Part shown: positions 35,485 to 43,802 of the stretch, piece after piece
Numbering within the stretch: the first letter of the stretch is position 1
How the letters are laid out: each line of letters starts with the position of its first letter
Assembly: GCA_910577655.1 (NCBI GenBank)
Contig: CAJTOW010000001.1
Location: forward strand, 1 to 64,000
Length of the DNA stretch: 64,000 bases
Reading direction: 5' to 3'
Origin: an uncultured Lachnospiraceae bacterium
Lineage (GTDB): Bacteria; Bacillota; Clostridia; Lachnospirales; Lachnospiraceae
Position numbers and translations under genes: made by a program
The notes under the pieces: generated by a model
The model's input: the letters and a program-made list of their open reading frames with translations, nothing else
Database searches by the model: none
What the model was told of the DNA's origin: nothing

Positions 35485-36291
35485 ATGGCGATTTCTTATA
35501 AACTGGAGAAGTTTGAGGGTCCTCTGGATCTTCTGCTGCATCTAATCGAGAAGAATAAGGTGGATATCTATGACATTCCCATCGTGGAGATCACACAGCA
35601 GTATCTGGATTATGTCAGTCAGATGGAAAGGGAGGATCTGAATATTGTCAGCGATTTCCTGGTCATGGCGGCGACTCTTCTGGACATAAAGTCCCGGATG
35701 CTTCTGCCGGTGGAGGTCAATGAGGACGGCCAGGAGGAGGATCCCAGGGCAGAGCTGGTGGCGCGGCTTCTGGAATACAAGCGCTATAAGCTGATGGCCC
35801 AGAAGCTGCTGGATCTGGAAGAGCATGCGGCGGGTGTTCTGTTCCGGGATCCAGATATACCGGAGGAGGTGGCAAAGTACGAGGTGCCGGTGGATCTGGA
35901 CAAACTGCTGGACGGGCTGACTCTGGCAAAGCTCCAGAGAATCTTTGATTCTGTGATGAAGCGGCAAAAGGATAAGGTAGACCCTATCCGCAGCAAGTTC
36001 GGTACCATCAAACGGGAGCCGGTGAGCCTGGAGATGCGGATTCTGGACGTACTGGATTTCGCCAGAAAGCACAGGAGGTTCAGCTTCCGCCAGATGCTGG
36101 AGCGCCAGGGGGACAAGCTGGAGATCGTGGTCACGTTTCTGGCGGTGCTGGAACTGATGAAGATCGGCAGGATCCACCTTGTCCAGGAGAATCTGTTTGA
36201 TGATATGCAGATCGATATCCTGGAGGAGGAGGGCCAGGAGACCGGGCTGAGCCTGGAGGAACTGGAAGAGCTGGAAGCAATGAACACTTAA
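35485..36291 (+). CDS. scpA: Segregation and condensation protein A
   Basis: A 268-residue kleisin subunit of the Smc-ScpAB condensin. The N-terminal Smc-binding region starts with the family's YKLEKFEGPLDLLLHLIEKNKVDIYDIPI (about 5-33); the C-terminal winged helix lies about 170-245. The start ATG 35485 is set behind GGCAGGGCA. It is followed 30 bases later by scpB, the common clostridial pair. No oddities. Confidence 0.93.
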   Translation: MAISYKLEKFEGPLDLLLHLIEKNKVDIYDIPIVEITQQYLDYVSQMEREDLNIVSDFLVMAATLLDIKSRMLLPVEVNEDGQEEDPRAELVARLLEYKRYKLMAQKLLDLEEHAAGVLFRDPDIPEEVAKYEVPVDLDKLLDGLTLAKLQRIFDSVMKRQKDKVDPIRSKFGTIKREPVSLEMRILDVLDFARKHRRFSFRQMLERQGDKLEIVVTFLAVLELMKIGRIHLVQENLFDDMQIDILEEEGQETGLSLEELEELEAMNT

Positions 36292-36321
36292 TGTTGAAGA
36301 AGAGGACGGATAAGACAGCGA

Positions 36322-37383
36322 ATGGGAAGTATATTTGATGAGGACGAGGCGTTTGATCTGGCGGCCATTGAGGCGCGGCACATGGAGATGGAGGCTGAGG
36401 AGCAGTTAGAGCTGGATCTGGAGGAGTTGTCCGGTGCCGCGCAGAAGGGGGAGATATTCCCGGAGAGTGACTGGGAGGCCACACTGGAGGCGGTGCTGTT
36501 CACCATGGGCAACTCGGTGGAGCTGGGACAGCTGGCGGTAGCCATCGGCCAGAGCGAGAAGGTGGCAAAGCGGGTGGTGGAAAGCCTCCAGAAGCGGTAC
36601 GAAGAGGAGAACCGGGGGATGCAGATTCTGGAGCTGGAGGGCGCATACCAGATGTCCACACGGGTAAAATATTACGAGAACCTGATCCGTGTGGCGTCGG
36701 CACCCAAGAAGCATATGCTGACGGAAGTGGCGCTGGAGACCCTTTCCATCATCGCTTACAAGCAGCCGGTGACCAAGCTGGAAATCTCCAGGATCCGTGG
36801 CGTGTCCTCGGATCATGCGGTGAACCGTCTGGTGGAATACGGGCTGGTCTGTGAGGTGGGCAGACTGGATGCACCGGGAAGACCGGCCCAGTTCGCCACA
36901 ACGGAGGAATTCTTACGCAGATTTGGAGTCGGTTCGGTGACGGATCTGCCTACCGTGAACCCGGAGCAGGAGGGCGAGATCATCCAGGAAGTGGAGGAGG
37001 AGCTCCAGCTGAAGCTCAATATAGACGGAACCCTGGAGGAGAATGATCCGGGAGAAGATCCGGAAGGCGAATCAGAGCGTGATCCGGGGAGAGTCCCGGA
37101 AAGTGGTCTGGAGCGTGATCTTGGGAGAGATCCGGAAAGCGGTTTGGAGCGTGATCCGGGGAGAACCCCGGAAAGCGGTCTGAAGCATGATCCGGGAGAA
37201 AGCCCTGAAAGTGATCTTGGGAGAGACCCTGAAAGCGGTCTTAAGCATAATCCGGGGAGAGCCCCGGAAAACGGCCAGAAGAGTGATCTGGGAGAAGATC
37301 TGGAAAGCGGCAAGAAGAGTGCTCCGGGAGAAGACCTGGAAAGCGAATCAGAATATGATCCAGAAGAAGACCCGGAAAGCTGA
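36322..37383 (+). CDS. scpB: Segregation and condensation protein B with repetitive acidic tail
   Basis: A 353-residue ScpB. The usual two-winged-helix core spans about 50-225 (LEAVLFTMGNSVELGQLAVAI, LETLSIIAYKQPVTKLEISRIRG, GRPAQFATTEEFLRRFG). It is preceded by an acidic 48-residue leader (MEMEAEEQLELDLEE) and followed by ~125 residues of acidic/basic repeats with a roughly 12-residue beat (DPGRxPESGLER-like), far beyond the normal ~190 residues. The tail is encoded by 36-bp-like tandem repeats at 37040-37380. Only the core should bind ScpA/Smc; the tail may be disordered. The RBS before 36322 is weak; an internal start near the core cannot be excluded. Confidence 0.9.
   Translation: MGSIFDEDEAFDLAAIEARHMEMEAEEQLELDLEELSGAAQKGEIFPESDWEATLEAVLFTMGNSVELGQLAVAIGQSEKVAKRVVESLQKRYEEENRGMQILELEGAYQMSTRVKYYENLIRVASAPKKHMLTEVALETLSIIAYKQPVTKLEISRIRGVSSDHAVNRLVEYGLVCEVGRLDAPGRPAQFATTEEFLRRFGVGSVTDLPTVNPEQEGEIIQEVEEELQLKLNIDGTLEENDPGEDPEGESERDPGRVPESGLERDLGRDPESGLERDPGRTPESGLKHDPGESPESDLGRDPESGLKHNPGRAPENGQKSDLGEDLESGKKSAPGEDLESESEYDPEEDPES
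37045..37380. repeat. Imperfect tandem repeats in scpB 3' end
   Basis: Repeated GATCCGGGGAGARYCCCGGA(AAGYGGTCT) type units of about 36 bp encode the DPGR-PESGL tail. They become degenerate toward the stop. Confidence 0.75.
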
Positions 37384-37464
37384 GAATAAAGCAGGAAAGA
37401 AATCCATGCAACAAGTCAAATGTACTCAGTCAGGATCTCACCATGCCTGATTTTGTGAGATTCC

Positions 37465-37493
37465 GGTAACAGTTCCAGGGTATCTGGACTGTT
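37465..37493. repeat. Palindrome family A copy
   Basis: GTAACAGTTCCAG, short loop, CTGGACTGTTGC: paired with one bulge and one G-U; between scpB and dut. Confidence 0.6.
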
Positions 37494-37535
37494 GCAGATT
37501 CCGGGAGTACATGCTAAGAAAAGGAGGAACCAGAC

Positions 37536-37973
37536 ATGGAGAAACGGATTCGAATCAGATATTTATCTGACAAGATAGAGAGGCTGGACTACATAGACAA
37601 AAAGTCGGACTGGATCGATCTGCGGGCTGCGGAGGATGTGGAGCTTAAGAAAGATGAGTTCCGTCTGATTCCGCTGGGGGTGGCCATGGAGCTTCCGGAG
37701 GGGTATGAAGCACATGTGGTACCCAGAAGCAGTACCTACAAGAATTTCGGCATTATCCAGACCAATCATATGGGCATCATCGATGAAAGCTACTGCGGCG
37801 ACAATGACCAGTGGTTTTTCCCGGCTTATGCCCTGCAAGACACCCGGATCCATGCGGGTGACCGCATCTGTCAGTTCCGGATCATGGAACACCAGCCGCG
37901 GATACAGTTTGAAGAGGTGGACAGCCTGGGCCACCAGGACCGGGGAGGTCATGGTAGCACCGGCAGAAAGTGA
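37536..37973 (+). CDS. dut: dUTP diphosphatase
   Basis: A 145-residue trimeric-type dUTPase. The five motifs are visible: [11 protein letters not shown] (I), [11 protein letters not shown] (II), [15 protein letters not shown] (III), [10 protein letters not shown] (IV) and [11 protein letters not shown] (V). It hydrolyses dUTP to dUMP, keeping uracil out of DNA. The RBS AAGGAGGAACC is ideal. Its stop codon overlaps the ATG of the TPR-protein gene (TGATG). Confidence 0.92.
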   Translation: MEKRIRIRYLSDKIERLDYIDKKSDWIDLRAAEDVELKKDEFRLIPLGVAMELPEGYEAHVVPRSSTYKNFGIIQTNHMGIIDESYCGDNDQWFFPAYALQDTRIHAGDRICQFRIMEHQPRIQFEEVDSLGHQDRGGHGSTGRK

Positions 37974-39007
37974 TGGCGGGCATGAATAGTAGCGATAGAA
38001 GGAATTCAGGAAATGGCGCCGGCCAGAGGAGGGCGCCCTCGCAGGCAGGACGGAGCAGGGGATCGTCAGAGTCAGGAAGCCGCGGCGACAAGGGATCTCT
38101 CCAGAGCCGGGGACGCAGCAATACTCCTTCTGGACGTGAAGGCGCCGCCTATGCGGCAGGCCGCAGGAGTGGAGGTGAGGCATCCGGTTCAGGCCGCAGA
38201 GGTACTGGCCTGTCGTCTGGATCCAGCCGCGGAAACACCACGTCTAACCGTGGCCGCGGACAAGGCTCGTCCTATAGCGGGCGGAGGGTGGGGACTGCGT
38301 CCCGCTCTTACTCCCGGACCCGTAAAAGAAAGAAAAAGAGTGCACAGAGAATCGTCCTGCTGATGTTTTTAGCCTTTGTGGTGATCCTGATCGCGGGGGG
38401 CGTCTTTGGCGTCCGGAGATTTCTGAGGAACAAAGCACGCAATGAGCTGAAGGCGGATGGGATTGCCAGTATAGAAGCAGGCGATTATGAGGATGCCATT
38501 GCAAAGCTGGACGAGGCTTTATCCTACTCTGGCGGCAAAATCGGGGAGTTTGAGACAGAGGTGCTGGAAGCCCGGGCAGAAGCGGAATATCTGGAGGCCG
38601 ACTACGGGGCGTCGCTGCATACCTGGCAGCTTCTCCTGGAAAATGATGAGGACAGCCGCAAGTATAAGGAAGGGGCTGTACTGTGTCTTCTGGCAAACGG
38701 CCATCTGGATGAGGCCCTGGCCATGGAAGCCCTGCAGAGCCGGGTCTACAACAAGATAGCAGTGGGGCAGATTGAAGCCAGGGAGTATGAGCAGGCCCTG
38801 GAAACCATAGAACGGGGGATCCAGGCACCGGAGAAATCTGCCATGGAAGATCTTCTGTACAATCAGGCAGCTGTCTATGGATATATGGGAGAATTTGAAA
38901 AGTCCCTGGAGCTTTTTGAAGCATACGAAGCAGAGTACGGGCCAAATGAAAAGGCTGAGAGGGAGATTACATTTTTGAAAAGCAGAGTTTCAGGAGCGGG
39001 AGAGTAA
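37973..39007 (+). CDS. Basic/disordered membrane protein with TPR domain
   Basis: A 344-residue protein in three parts: residues 1-~115 are Arg/Gly/Ser-rich and disordered (GSRGDKGSLQSRGRS...), a single membrane helix lies about 122-144 (IVLLMFLAFVVILIAGGVFG), and the rest (about 155-340) is tetratricopeptide-like (DYEDAIAKLDEALSYS, DYGASLHTWQLLLEND, EYEQALETIERGI, EFEKSLELFEAYEAEYG). The N-terminal side is likely cytosolic (positive), with the TPR outside. It overlaps dut by one base (TGATG), so coupled translation with dut. ATG 37982 is an alternative start. No clear function. Confidence 0.8.
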   Translation: MAGMNSSDRRNSGNGAGQRRAPSQAGRSRGSSESGSRGDKGSLQSRGRSNTPSGREGAAYAAGRRSGGEASGSGRRGTGLSSGSSRGNTTSNRGRGQGSSYSGRRVGTASRSYSRTRKRKKKSAQRIVLLMFLAFVVILIAGGVFGVRRFLRNKARNELKADGIASIEAGDYEDAIAKLDEALSYSGGKIGEFETEVLEARAEAEYLEADYGASLHTWQLLLENDEDSRKYKEGAVLCLLANGHLDEALAMEALQSRVYNKIAVGQIEAREYEQALETIERGIQAPEKSAMEDLLYNQAAVYGYMGEFEKSLELFEAYEAEYGPNEKAEREITFLKSRVSGAGE

Positions 39008-39027
39008 CCGCGGTTTAAGAATAAGGA

Positions 39028-39075
39028 GTAACAGTTCAGACGGGCGGCAGGAGGAGGGCCCGTCTGAACTGTTAC
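39028..39075. repeat. Palindrome family A copy with an 18-bp stem
   Basis: GTAACAGTTCAGACGGGC (39028-39045) and the perfect complement at 39058-39075, with a 12-base loop. It sits 14 bases before hflX and includes no part of its RBS. Confidence 0.75.
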
Positions 39076-39089
39076 AATAAGGAGACGGA

Positions 39090-40337
39090 ATGGCAGAATT
39101 GGTGGAGATCAAAGAGGTTGAAGAGCAGGTGATTCTGGTGGCGGTCAGTATCAGCGACGAGGATGATACCAGGGCTTCGGTAGATGAGCTTAGGGAACTG
39201 GTCCGCACAGCCGGGGCGGTGACCGTAGGCGAGGTGATCCAGAACCGGGAGAAGATTCATCCCGGAACCTATCTGGGAAAAGGGAAAATAGAAGAGTTGA
39301 AAGAGCTGGTGGAGGCCTGCTCTGCTACCGGTGTGGTCTGTGATGATGAGTTATCGCCAGTGCAGCTGCGCAATCTGGAGGATGCCCTGGATACCAAGGT
39401 CATGGACCGGACTATGGTGATTCTGGATATCTTCGCGTCCCGGGCAACCACCAGCGAGGGCAAGATCCAGGTGGAGCTGGCCCAGTTAAAGTACCGGGCA
39501 GCCAGACTGGTGGGTCTGCGCAGCTCTCTTTCCAGACTTGGAGGCGGGATCGGTACCCGTGGGCCGGGTGAGAAGAAGCTGGAGATGGACCGCCGTCTGA
39601 TCCATGAACGGATCGGACAGCTGAAGCAGGAACTCAAAGAGGTGCAGTGTCACCGGGAACTGATCCGCAGACAGAGGGAGAAGTCCCACACCTTCGTGGC
39701 AGCGATTGTTGGCTATACCAATGCAGGGAAATCCACGCTGTTAAACCGCCTGACCGATGCGGGGATTCTGGCAGAGGACAAGCTCTTTGCCACTCTGGAT
39801 CCTACTACCCGAAGCCTGATCCTGGAAAGCGGCCGGCAGATACTCCTGACAGACACGGTAGGATTCATCCGGAAGCTGCCCCATCATCTTATCGAGGCTT
39901 TCCGCAGCACCCTGGAGGAAGCCAGATACAGCGACATGATCCTTCATGTGGTGGACTGTTCCTGTGCCCAGATGGATATGCAGATGCATGTGGTCTACCA
40001 GACCCTGCAGGATCTGAAGGTGGGGGACAAGACGATTGTAACTTTGTTCAATAAGATAGACAAGAAACAGGATATGGAGCTTCCCAGGGATCTGCGGTCG
40101 GACTTCCAGGTGCAGATTTCGGCGAAAACCGGAACAGGGATCGACAAACTTCTGGAGGTCCTGGAGACGATCCTGCGCAGCCGGAATATCTATCTGGAGC
40201 GGGTATTTCCCTACCCGGAGGCCGGCAGGATCCAGCAGGTGCGTAAATATGGGGAGCTGATCGCGGAGGAGTACCAGGAGGACGGGATCCATGTAAAGGC
40301 CTATGTACCGGCAGAATTGTTTGCGCAGCTTCAGTAG
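39090..40337 (+). CDS. hflX: GTPase HflX
   Basis: A 415-residue ribosome-associated GTPase that splits stalled or heat-damaged ribosomes. The N-terminal HflX domain spans about 20-110, the Arg-rich linker region LRSSLSRLGGGIGTRGPGEKKLEMDRRLI lies about 147-175, and the G domain has GYTNAGKST (G1, about 208-216), DTVGFIRKLP (G3, about 254-263) and NKID (G4, about 322-325). The RBS AAGGAGACGG is good. The next gene starts 12 bases after its stop. Confidence 0.93.
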   Translation: MAELVEIKEVEEQVILVAVSISDEDDTRASVDELRELVRTAGAVTVGEVIQNREKIHPGTYLGKGKIEELKELVEACSATGVVCDDELSPVQLRNLEDALDTKVMDRTMVILDIFASRATTSEGKIQVELAQLKYRAARLVGLRSSLSRLGGGIGTRGPGEKKLEMDRRLIHERIGQLKQELKEVQCHRELIRRQREKSHTFVAAIVGYTNAGKSTLLNRLTDAGILAEDKLFATLDPTTRSLILESGRQILLTDTVGFIRKLPHHLIEAFRSTLEEARYSDMILHVVDCSCAQMDMQMHVVYQTLQDLKVGDKTIVTLFNKIDKKQDMELPRDLRSDFQVQISAKTGTGIDKLLEVLETILRSRNIYLERVFPYPEAGRIQQVRKYGELIAEEYQEDGIHVKAYVPAELFAQLQ

Positions 40338-40349
40338 GAGAGGATATGT

Positions 40350-41690
40350 ATGATTAACGTAATAAAGCGGGACGGTGAGATTGCGGAGTTTCAACTCAGC
40401 AAGATCACCAGTGCGATCACAAAGGCCTTCAAAGCCACAGAGACCGATTTTAATAATGAGATCCTGGAGCTTCTGGCACTGCGGGTGACAGCAGATTTCC
40501 AGGGGAAGATGGAGGACGGGAGTATTTCCGTGGAGCAGATCCAGGACAGTGTGGAGCACGTGCTGGAGCAGACCGGCTACACGGATGTGGCAAAGGCCTA
40601 TATTCTCTACCGGAAGCAGCGGGAGCGGATCCGGAATATGCATACGACGATTCTGGATTACCGGGACGTGGTGAACCGCTATGTACTGAGCGGTCAAAGA
40701 CGGGAGGATGATCCCCCGGTCTATTCGGTGGGCGGTCTGATCCTGAGCAATTCCGGTGCGGTCACAGAGCAGTACTGGCTGTCGGAAATCTATGATTCCG
40801 AGATTGCTGATGCCCACAGAAGCGGTAAGATTCACATTCATGATCTGTCCATGCTGACTGGCTGCAGCTGCAGCTGGTCCCTGAAAAAGCTTCTCAGGGA
40901 GGGACTGTGCGGTGTGGAGGGAATGGTTGCCTGCGCACCGGCCAGACATCTGGCGGCTCTCTGCAACCAGATGGTGAATTTCCTTGGTATCATGCAGAAT
41001 GAATGGGCAGGGGCCCAGTCCTTTGCTTCCTTTGACACGTATCTGGCCCCTTTTGTAAAGGCGGACCAGATGAGTGACAATGAGGTGAAGAGCTGCATGG
41101 AATCCTTCATCTATGGAATCAATATTCCCAGCCGGTGGGGAAGTCAGGCTCCTTGTGTACATATCGGACTGGACAAGGTGGTTCCGCAGCAGCTGCAAAA
41201 TGTCGCGGCTGTAATCGGAGGCAGGGAGCAGGAGTTCTGTTATGGGGACTGCCAGACGGAGCTGGAACGGATCGGTCAGGCTGTCCGGGAGGTGCTGGAG
41301 GCCGGTGATGCGGCCGGTATGCCATTCCCCTACCCGGTTGTGGAGACAAGGGAGATACCTGAAAATACGGGAAGCATTGGAAGCGTCAGCATCCCTCTGG
41401 GACAAGAGCTGCTTTCCCGGGATAAGGCGCAGTTCCTGGAAGAGCTTGGAGAGAGGCTGGATCTGGCCGGACGCTCCCTTCAGGTGAAGCGTGAGATACT
41501 GGAGGTATTTTTGAAAGGGGGGCTATATCCCTATACCTGGCGGTACCTGGGAACTCTTAAGAACCATAGATCCGGGATTTGTCTGACTGATTGTCAGGAA
41601 CTGGAGCAGTCGCAGAAGGAAGCTTTGTGTGACTGGGCACGGGACTATCTGGGGCAGAGGCTGCCTGGATGTACATACCTTGTGAAATGA
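40350..41690 (+). CDS. NrdD-like protein truncated before the radical site
   Basis: A 446-residue homologue of anaerobic ribonucleotide reductase. Residues 1-~92 form an ATP-cone, then the start of the barrel (YSVGGLILSN, SGKIHIHDLSMLTGCSCSW with the radical-pathway Cys near 171-173, NQMVNFLGIMQNEWAGAQSFAS, INIPSRWGSQAPC). It ends with SLQVKREILEVFLKGGLYPYTWRYLGTLKNHRS and a short tail. Usual NrdD is about 700 residues; here the stretch from the FPIP-like motif to GSIG and the C-terminal glycyl-radical RVCGY segment are missing. The frame stays open throughout, so it looks like a shortened paralogue rather than a fresh frameshift. It cannot make a glycyl radical by itself; perhaps a regulator or effector of the full enzyme. 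Confidence 0.82.
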   Translation: MINVIKRDGEIAEFQLSKITSAITKAFKATETDFNNEILELLALRVTADFQGKMEDGSISVEQIQDSVEHVLEQTGYTDVAKAYILYRKQRERIRNMHTTILDYRDVVNRYVLSGQRREDDPPVYSVGGLILSNSGAVTEQYWLSEIYDSEIADAHRSGKIHIHDLSMLTGCSCSWSLKKLLREGLCGVEGMVACAPARHLAALCNQMVNFLGIMQNEWAGAQSFASFDTYLAPFVKADQMSDNEVKSCMESFIYGINIPSRWGSQAPCVHIGLDKVVPQQLQNVAAVIGGREQEFCYGDCQTELERIGQAVREVLEAGDAAGMPFPYPVVETREIPENTGSIGSVSIPLGQELLSRDKAQFLEELGERLDLAGRSLQVKREILEVFLKGGLYPYTWRYLGTLKNHRSGICLTDCQELEQSQKEALCDWARDYLGQRLPGCTYLVK

Positions 41691-41705
41691 AAAAGGACCG
41701 TTAAC

Positions 41706-41779
41706 ACAGAAAAGGGGCTTCGGGAAAATGGCTCCCTGTCCGTGAGCAGGGGAGCATTTTCCCCAAGCCCCTTTTCTGT
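41706..41779 (+). terminator. Large hairpin terminator after the NrdD-like gene
   Basis: ACAGAAAAGGGGCTT..GGGAAAATG.CTCCC pairs with GGGGAGCATTTTCCCC.AAGCCCCTTTTCTGT, about 28 bp with small bulges. The 3' arm ends in TTTTCTGTA. Confidence 0.7.
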
Positions 41780-41784
41780 ATGCT

Positions 41785-41969
41785 AGAGTGTGTCTGAAAA
41801 TTCATTCCCGCCATCTCCACAAGGGACGCCTTCGGTGTGCACGCCCCACTTTGCGGTATATTTGGGCCAAATTCAGGTTACATAGCCCACTATGCGCCCT
41901 TCATTTGGCCCCAATCTCCCACAAACTGTTGACGCACATCTGCCAGAAAGCAATTTTCAGACACACTCT
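41785..41969. mobile_element. MITE-like element with the same inverted repeats as 6559-6734
   Basis: AGAGTGTGTCTGAAAATT (41785-41802) and its exact complement at 41952-41969, total 185 bp. The interior has no similarity I can see to the 6559-6734 copy. Right after its end, GGGGTGAACGGCTGT resembles a family A right arm. The rest of 41691-41988 is the terminator and this element. Confidence 0.6.
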
Positions 41970-41988
41970 GGGGTGAACGGCTGTATTG

Positions 41989-42786
41989 TTATACGTTTCC
42001 ACCAAGGGTGGCGCCCATATCAGCTACAATGTATTCGCCAGTCAGCATGTTGCAGCAGTCGGATGCAAGGAACAGCGCAAGTGCCGCGATCTCCTCCACG
42101 GTGCCGAATCTTCTTAAAGGAATTCCTTTCAGTTTCTTGTCCTTGAAGGCAGGATCGTCCAGCTGCGCGGCATTCAGGGCGGTTCTTACATAGCCGGGAC
42201 AGATGGCGTTCACCGAGATCCCGTAACGTCCCCATTCCCATGCCATTGATTTGGTAAGATTGATGGCACCGGCCTTGGAGGCGCCGTAGGTGGAGAGCTG
42301 GTTGTTGCCCTTGACACCGCCGATGGAGCACATGTTGATGATTTTTCCGCCATGTCCCTGGGCGATCATCTGTTTTGCCGCGATCTGGGAACCAAAATAA
42401 ACACTCTTTAAATTGGAATCCATGACCCGGTAATATTCCTCTTCCGTCATGTCAGTCAGTCTCTTTGTGATGGCAACACCGGCATTGTTGATCATAATAT
42501 CAACGGTTCCGTATTTTTCCACGGTTTTGTCGATCAGGTTCTGGATCTCACTTATGTTCTGCACATCTGTTTTGATTCCGTATGCCTCTCCGCCCATTTC
42601 GATGACTTCACCTGCGACGGCATCACAGTCATCCTGGTGACGGCTGGTGATCACTACCTTTGCCCCATGATAGGCAAGTGCCATAACGATTCCATATCCA
42701 AGGCCCTTGGTTCCGCCGGTGACAATGGCAACCTTTCCGGTCAGATCAAAGGAAGGCATTTTAAAAGGTACTTTCTCTGCATTCAT
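41989..42786 (-). CDS. SDR-family oxidoreductase under sigma-54 control
   Basis: A 265-residue classical SDR, gluconate-5-dehydrogenase/FabG-like: TGGTKGLG (about 23-30) binds the cofactor, NNAG near 102, catalytic S...Y-x3-K in CSIGG...STYGASKAG (about 154-176), and GYVRTALN near 200. It could oxidise or reduce a hydroxyl on an acyl-CoA or free acid. ATG 42786 is preceded by AAGGAGGA; the ORF upstream of it is non-genic. The promoter at 42833-42849 is a full -24/-12 match and lies back-to-back with that of the DUF1097-phosphotriesterase operon, so this gene joins the catabolic regulon. Confidence 0.88.
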   Translation of the reverse strand: MNAEKVPFKMPSFDLTGKVAIVTGGTKGLGYGIVMALAYHGAKVVITSRHQDDCDAVAGEVIEMGGEAYGIKTDVQNISEIQNLIDKTVEKYGTVDIMINNAGVAITKRLTDMTEEEYYRVMDSNLKSVYFGSQIAAKQMIAQGHGGKIINMCSIGGVKGNNQLSTYGASKAGAINLTKSMAWEWGRYGISVNAICPGYVRTALNAAQLDDPAFKDKKLKGIPLRRFGTVEEIAALALFLASDCCNMLTGEYIVADMGATLGGNV

Positions 42787-42832
42787 AGCTGTATCCTCCT
42801 TGTTATAAATGATTATCTTCATTTTATTATAC

Positions 42833-42849
42833 AGCAATAACCGTGCCAA
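42833..42849 (-). promoter_or_regulatory. Sigma-54 (-24/-12) promoter of the minus-strand SDR
   Basis: On the minus strand it reads TTGGCACGGTTATTGCTG, with GG and GC separated by exactly 10 bases (GG at 42846-42847, GC at 42834-42835). The start codon is about 48 bases from the -12. A 7-1-7 inverted repeat ATATCTG-T-CAGATAT (42853-42867) lies immediately upstream. Confidence 0.72.
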
Positions 42850-42894
42850 CGTATATCTGTCAGATATGTTCTGATACTGCGGAACGGAAGTTGG

Positions 42895-42923
42895 CAACAG
42901 TCCAGACAATCCCTGAACTGTTA
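42895..42923. repeat. Palindrome family A copy, degenerate
   Basis: CAACAGTCCAG / CTGAACTGTTA with two mismatches. It lies within the 480-base divergent regulatory region; there is no other gene in 42787-43267. Confidence 0.45.
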
Positions 42924-43121
42924 TGGGAGTTACGTTATCGTCCGCCGGATACTGGTGAACAGTAATGGGCCTCCGGACATGCTGTGGGACGGTTTATGTT
43001 GTTTTATTATCAGACAATCCAGGGGAAATTGTTCTATAAAAAAACAGAAATCCGGAGCCGACAGATGAAAATTTTCAGTCAGAACACCGGTTTCCGTGGG
43101 ACATCGTGGAAAATGAAAATT

Positions 43122-43139
43122 TTGGTATGAAATTTGCTT
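43122..43139 (+). promoter_or_regulatory. Sigma-54 (-24/-12) promoter of the DUF1097-phosphotriesterase operon
   Basis: TTGGTATGAAATTTGCTT: GG 43124-43125, 10 bases, GC 43136-43137. A palindrome TGAAAATTTTCA (43066-43077) and its partial direct repeat (about 43114-43123) lie just upstream. Confidence 0.62.
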
Positions 43140-43267
43140 AATAATTAATCACAATCATGATTCTGCAGAAATCGGACTTGTAGTGTGTCAAATTATAATG
43201 GTCCGGGGGATTTCCGGACTGGTGCGTTAAAAAAATAACGATTGTTGCAAGAAAGGATAATAACTTT

Positions 43268-43774
43268 ATGAGTAAAAAAGCTGCTGTGTTTTTTGCGGTC
43301 TGGACATCCTTCTGGTGTTCTGTGTTTAATTACGTCTATATGATGATACCGGCCCTGAAGGGACATCCATGGATCATGTTTATATGTCTGGCGGTCTTTT
43401 TCGGTATGGGGAGCACGGTGAAGGATGTGCCCGTTCTTATGGCAAGTGCCATGTGCGGCGTGTTCTGGGGGCAGGTGGATCTGTTCCTTATGACACTGGG
43501 GGCATTTGGCATGTTATGGGGAGGATTTTTCCCGATTTTTGTGGGAACGGTCATAACGATGATCCTTCACATCAATTATTTGTGTAATACACCGGTGAGG
43601 GCCGTGCCGATTATTTTTGCAGGGGTAGCACTGACATTTGCCTGCCAGATTGGGTTCCTGGACGTGGAAAATATTCTGGGACTGGCACTTAGCATGCTGT
43701 TTGGCCTGGTTCTCTGCGGTGTATGTGCCTGGGGGCAGGCATTGGGAATAAACAAATATCCTATCGAGGTATAA
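43268..43774 (+). CDS. DUF1097-family membrane protein
   Basis: A 168-residue protein with about five membrane helices (about 5-27, 33-52, 56-78, 82-104, 112-165). The fold and the WGGFFPIFVG stretch fit DUF1097, an uncharacterised family. Its RBS is AAGAAAGGA (43250-43258), with the start 9 bases later. It is the first gene after the sigma-54 promoter and is followed 28 bases later by the phosphotriesterase-like gene, suggesting a role in uptake or export of the substrate of that enzyme. Confidence 0.72.
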   Translation: MSKKAAVFFAVWTSFWCSVFNYVYMMIPALKGHPWIMFICLAVFFGMGSTVKDVPVLMASAMCGVFWGQVDLFLMTLGAFGMLWGGFFPIFVGTVITMILHINYLCNTPVRAVPIIFAGVALTFACQIGFLDVENILGLALSMLFGLVLCGVCAWGQALGINKYPIEV

Positions 43775-43802
43775 AATCAATTAAAAGAAAGGAAGTAAAA
43801 GT

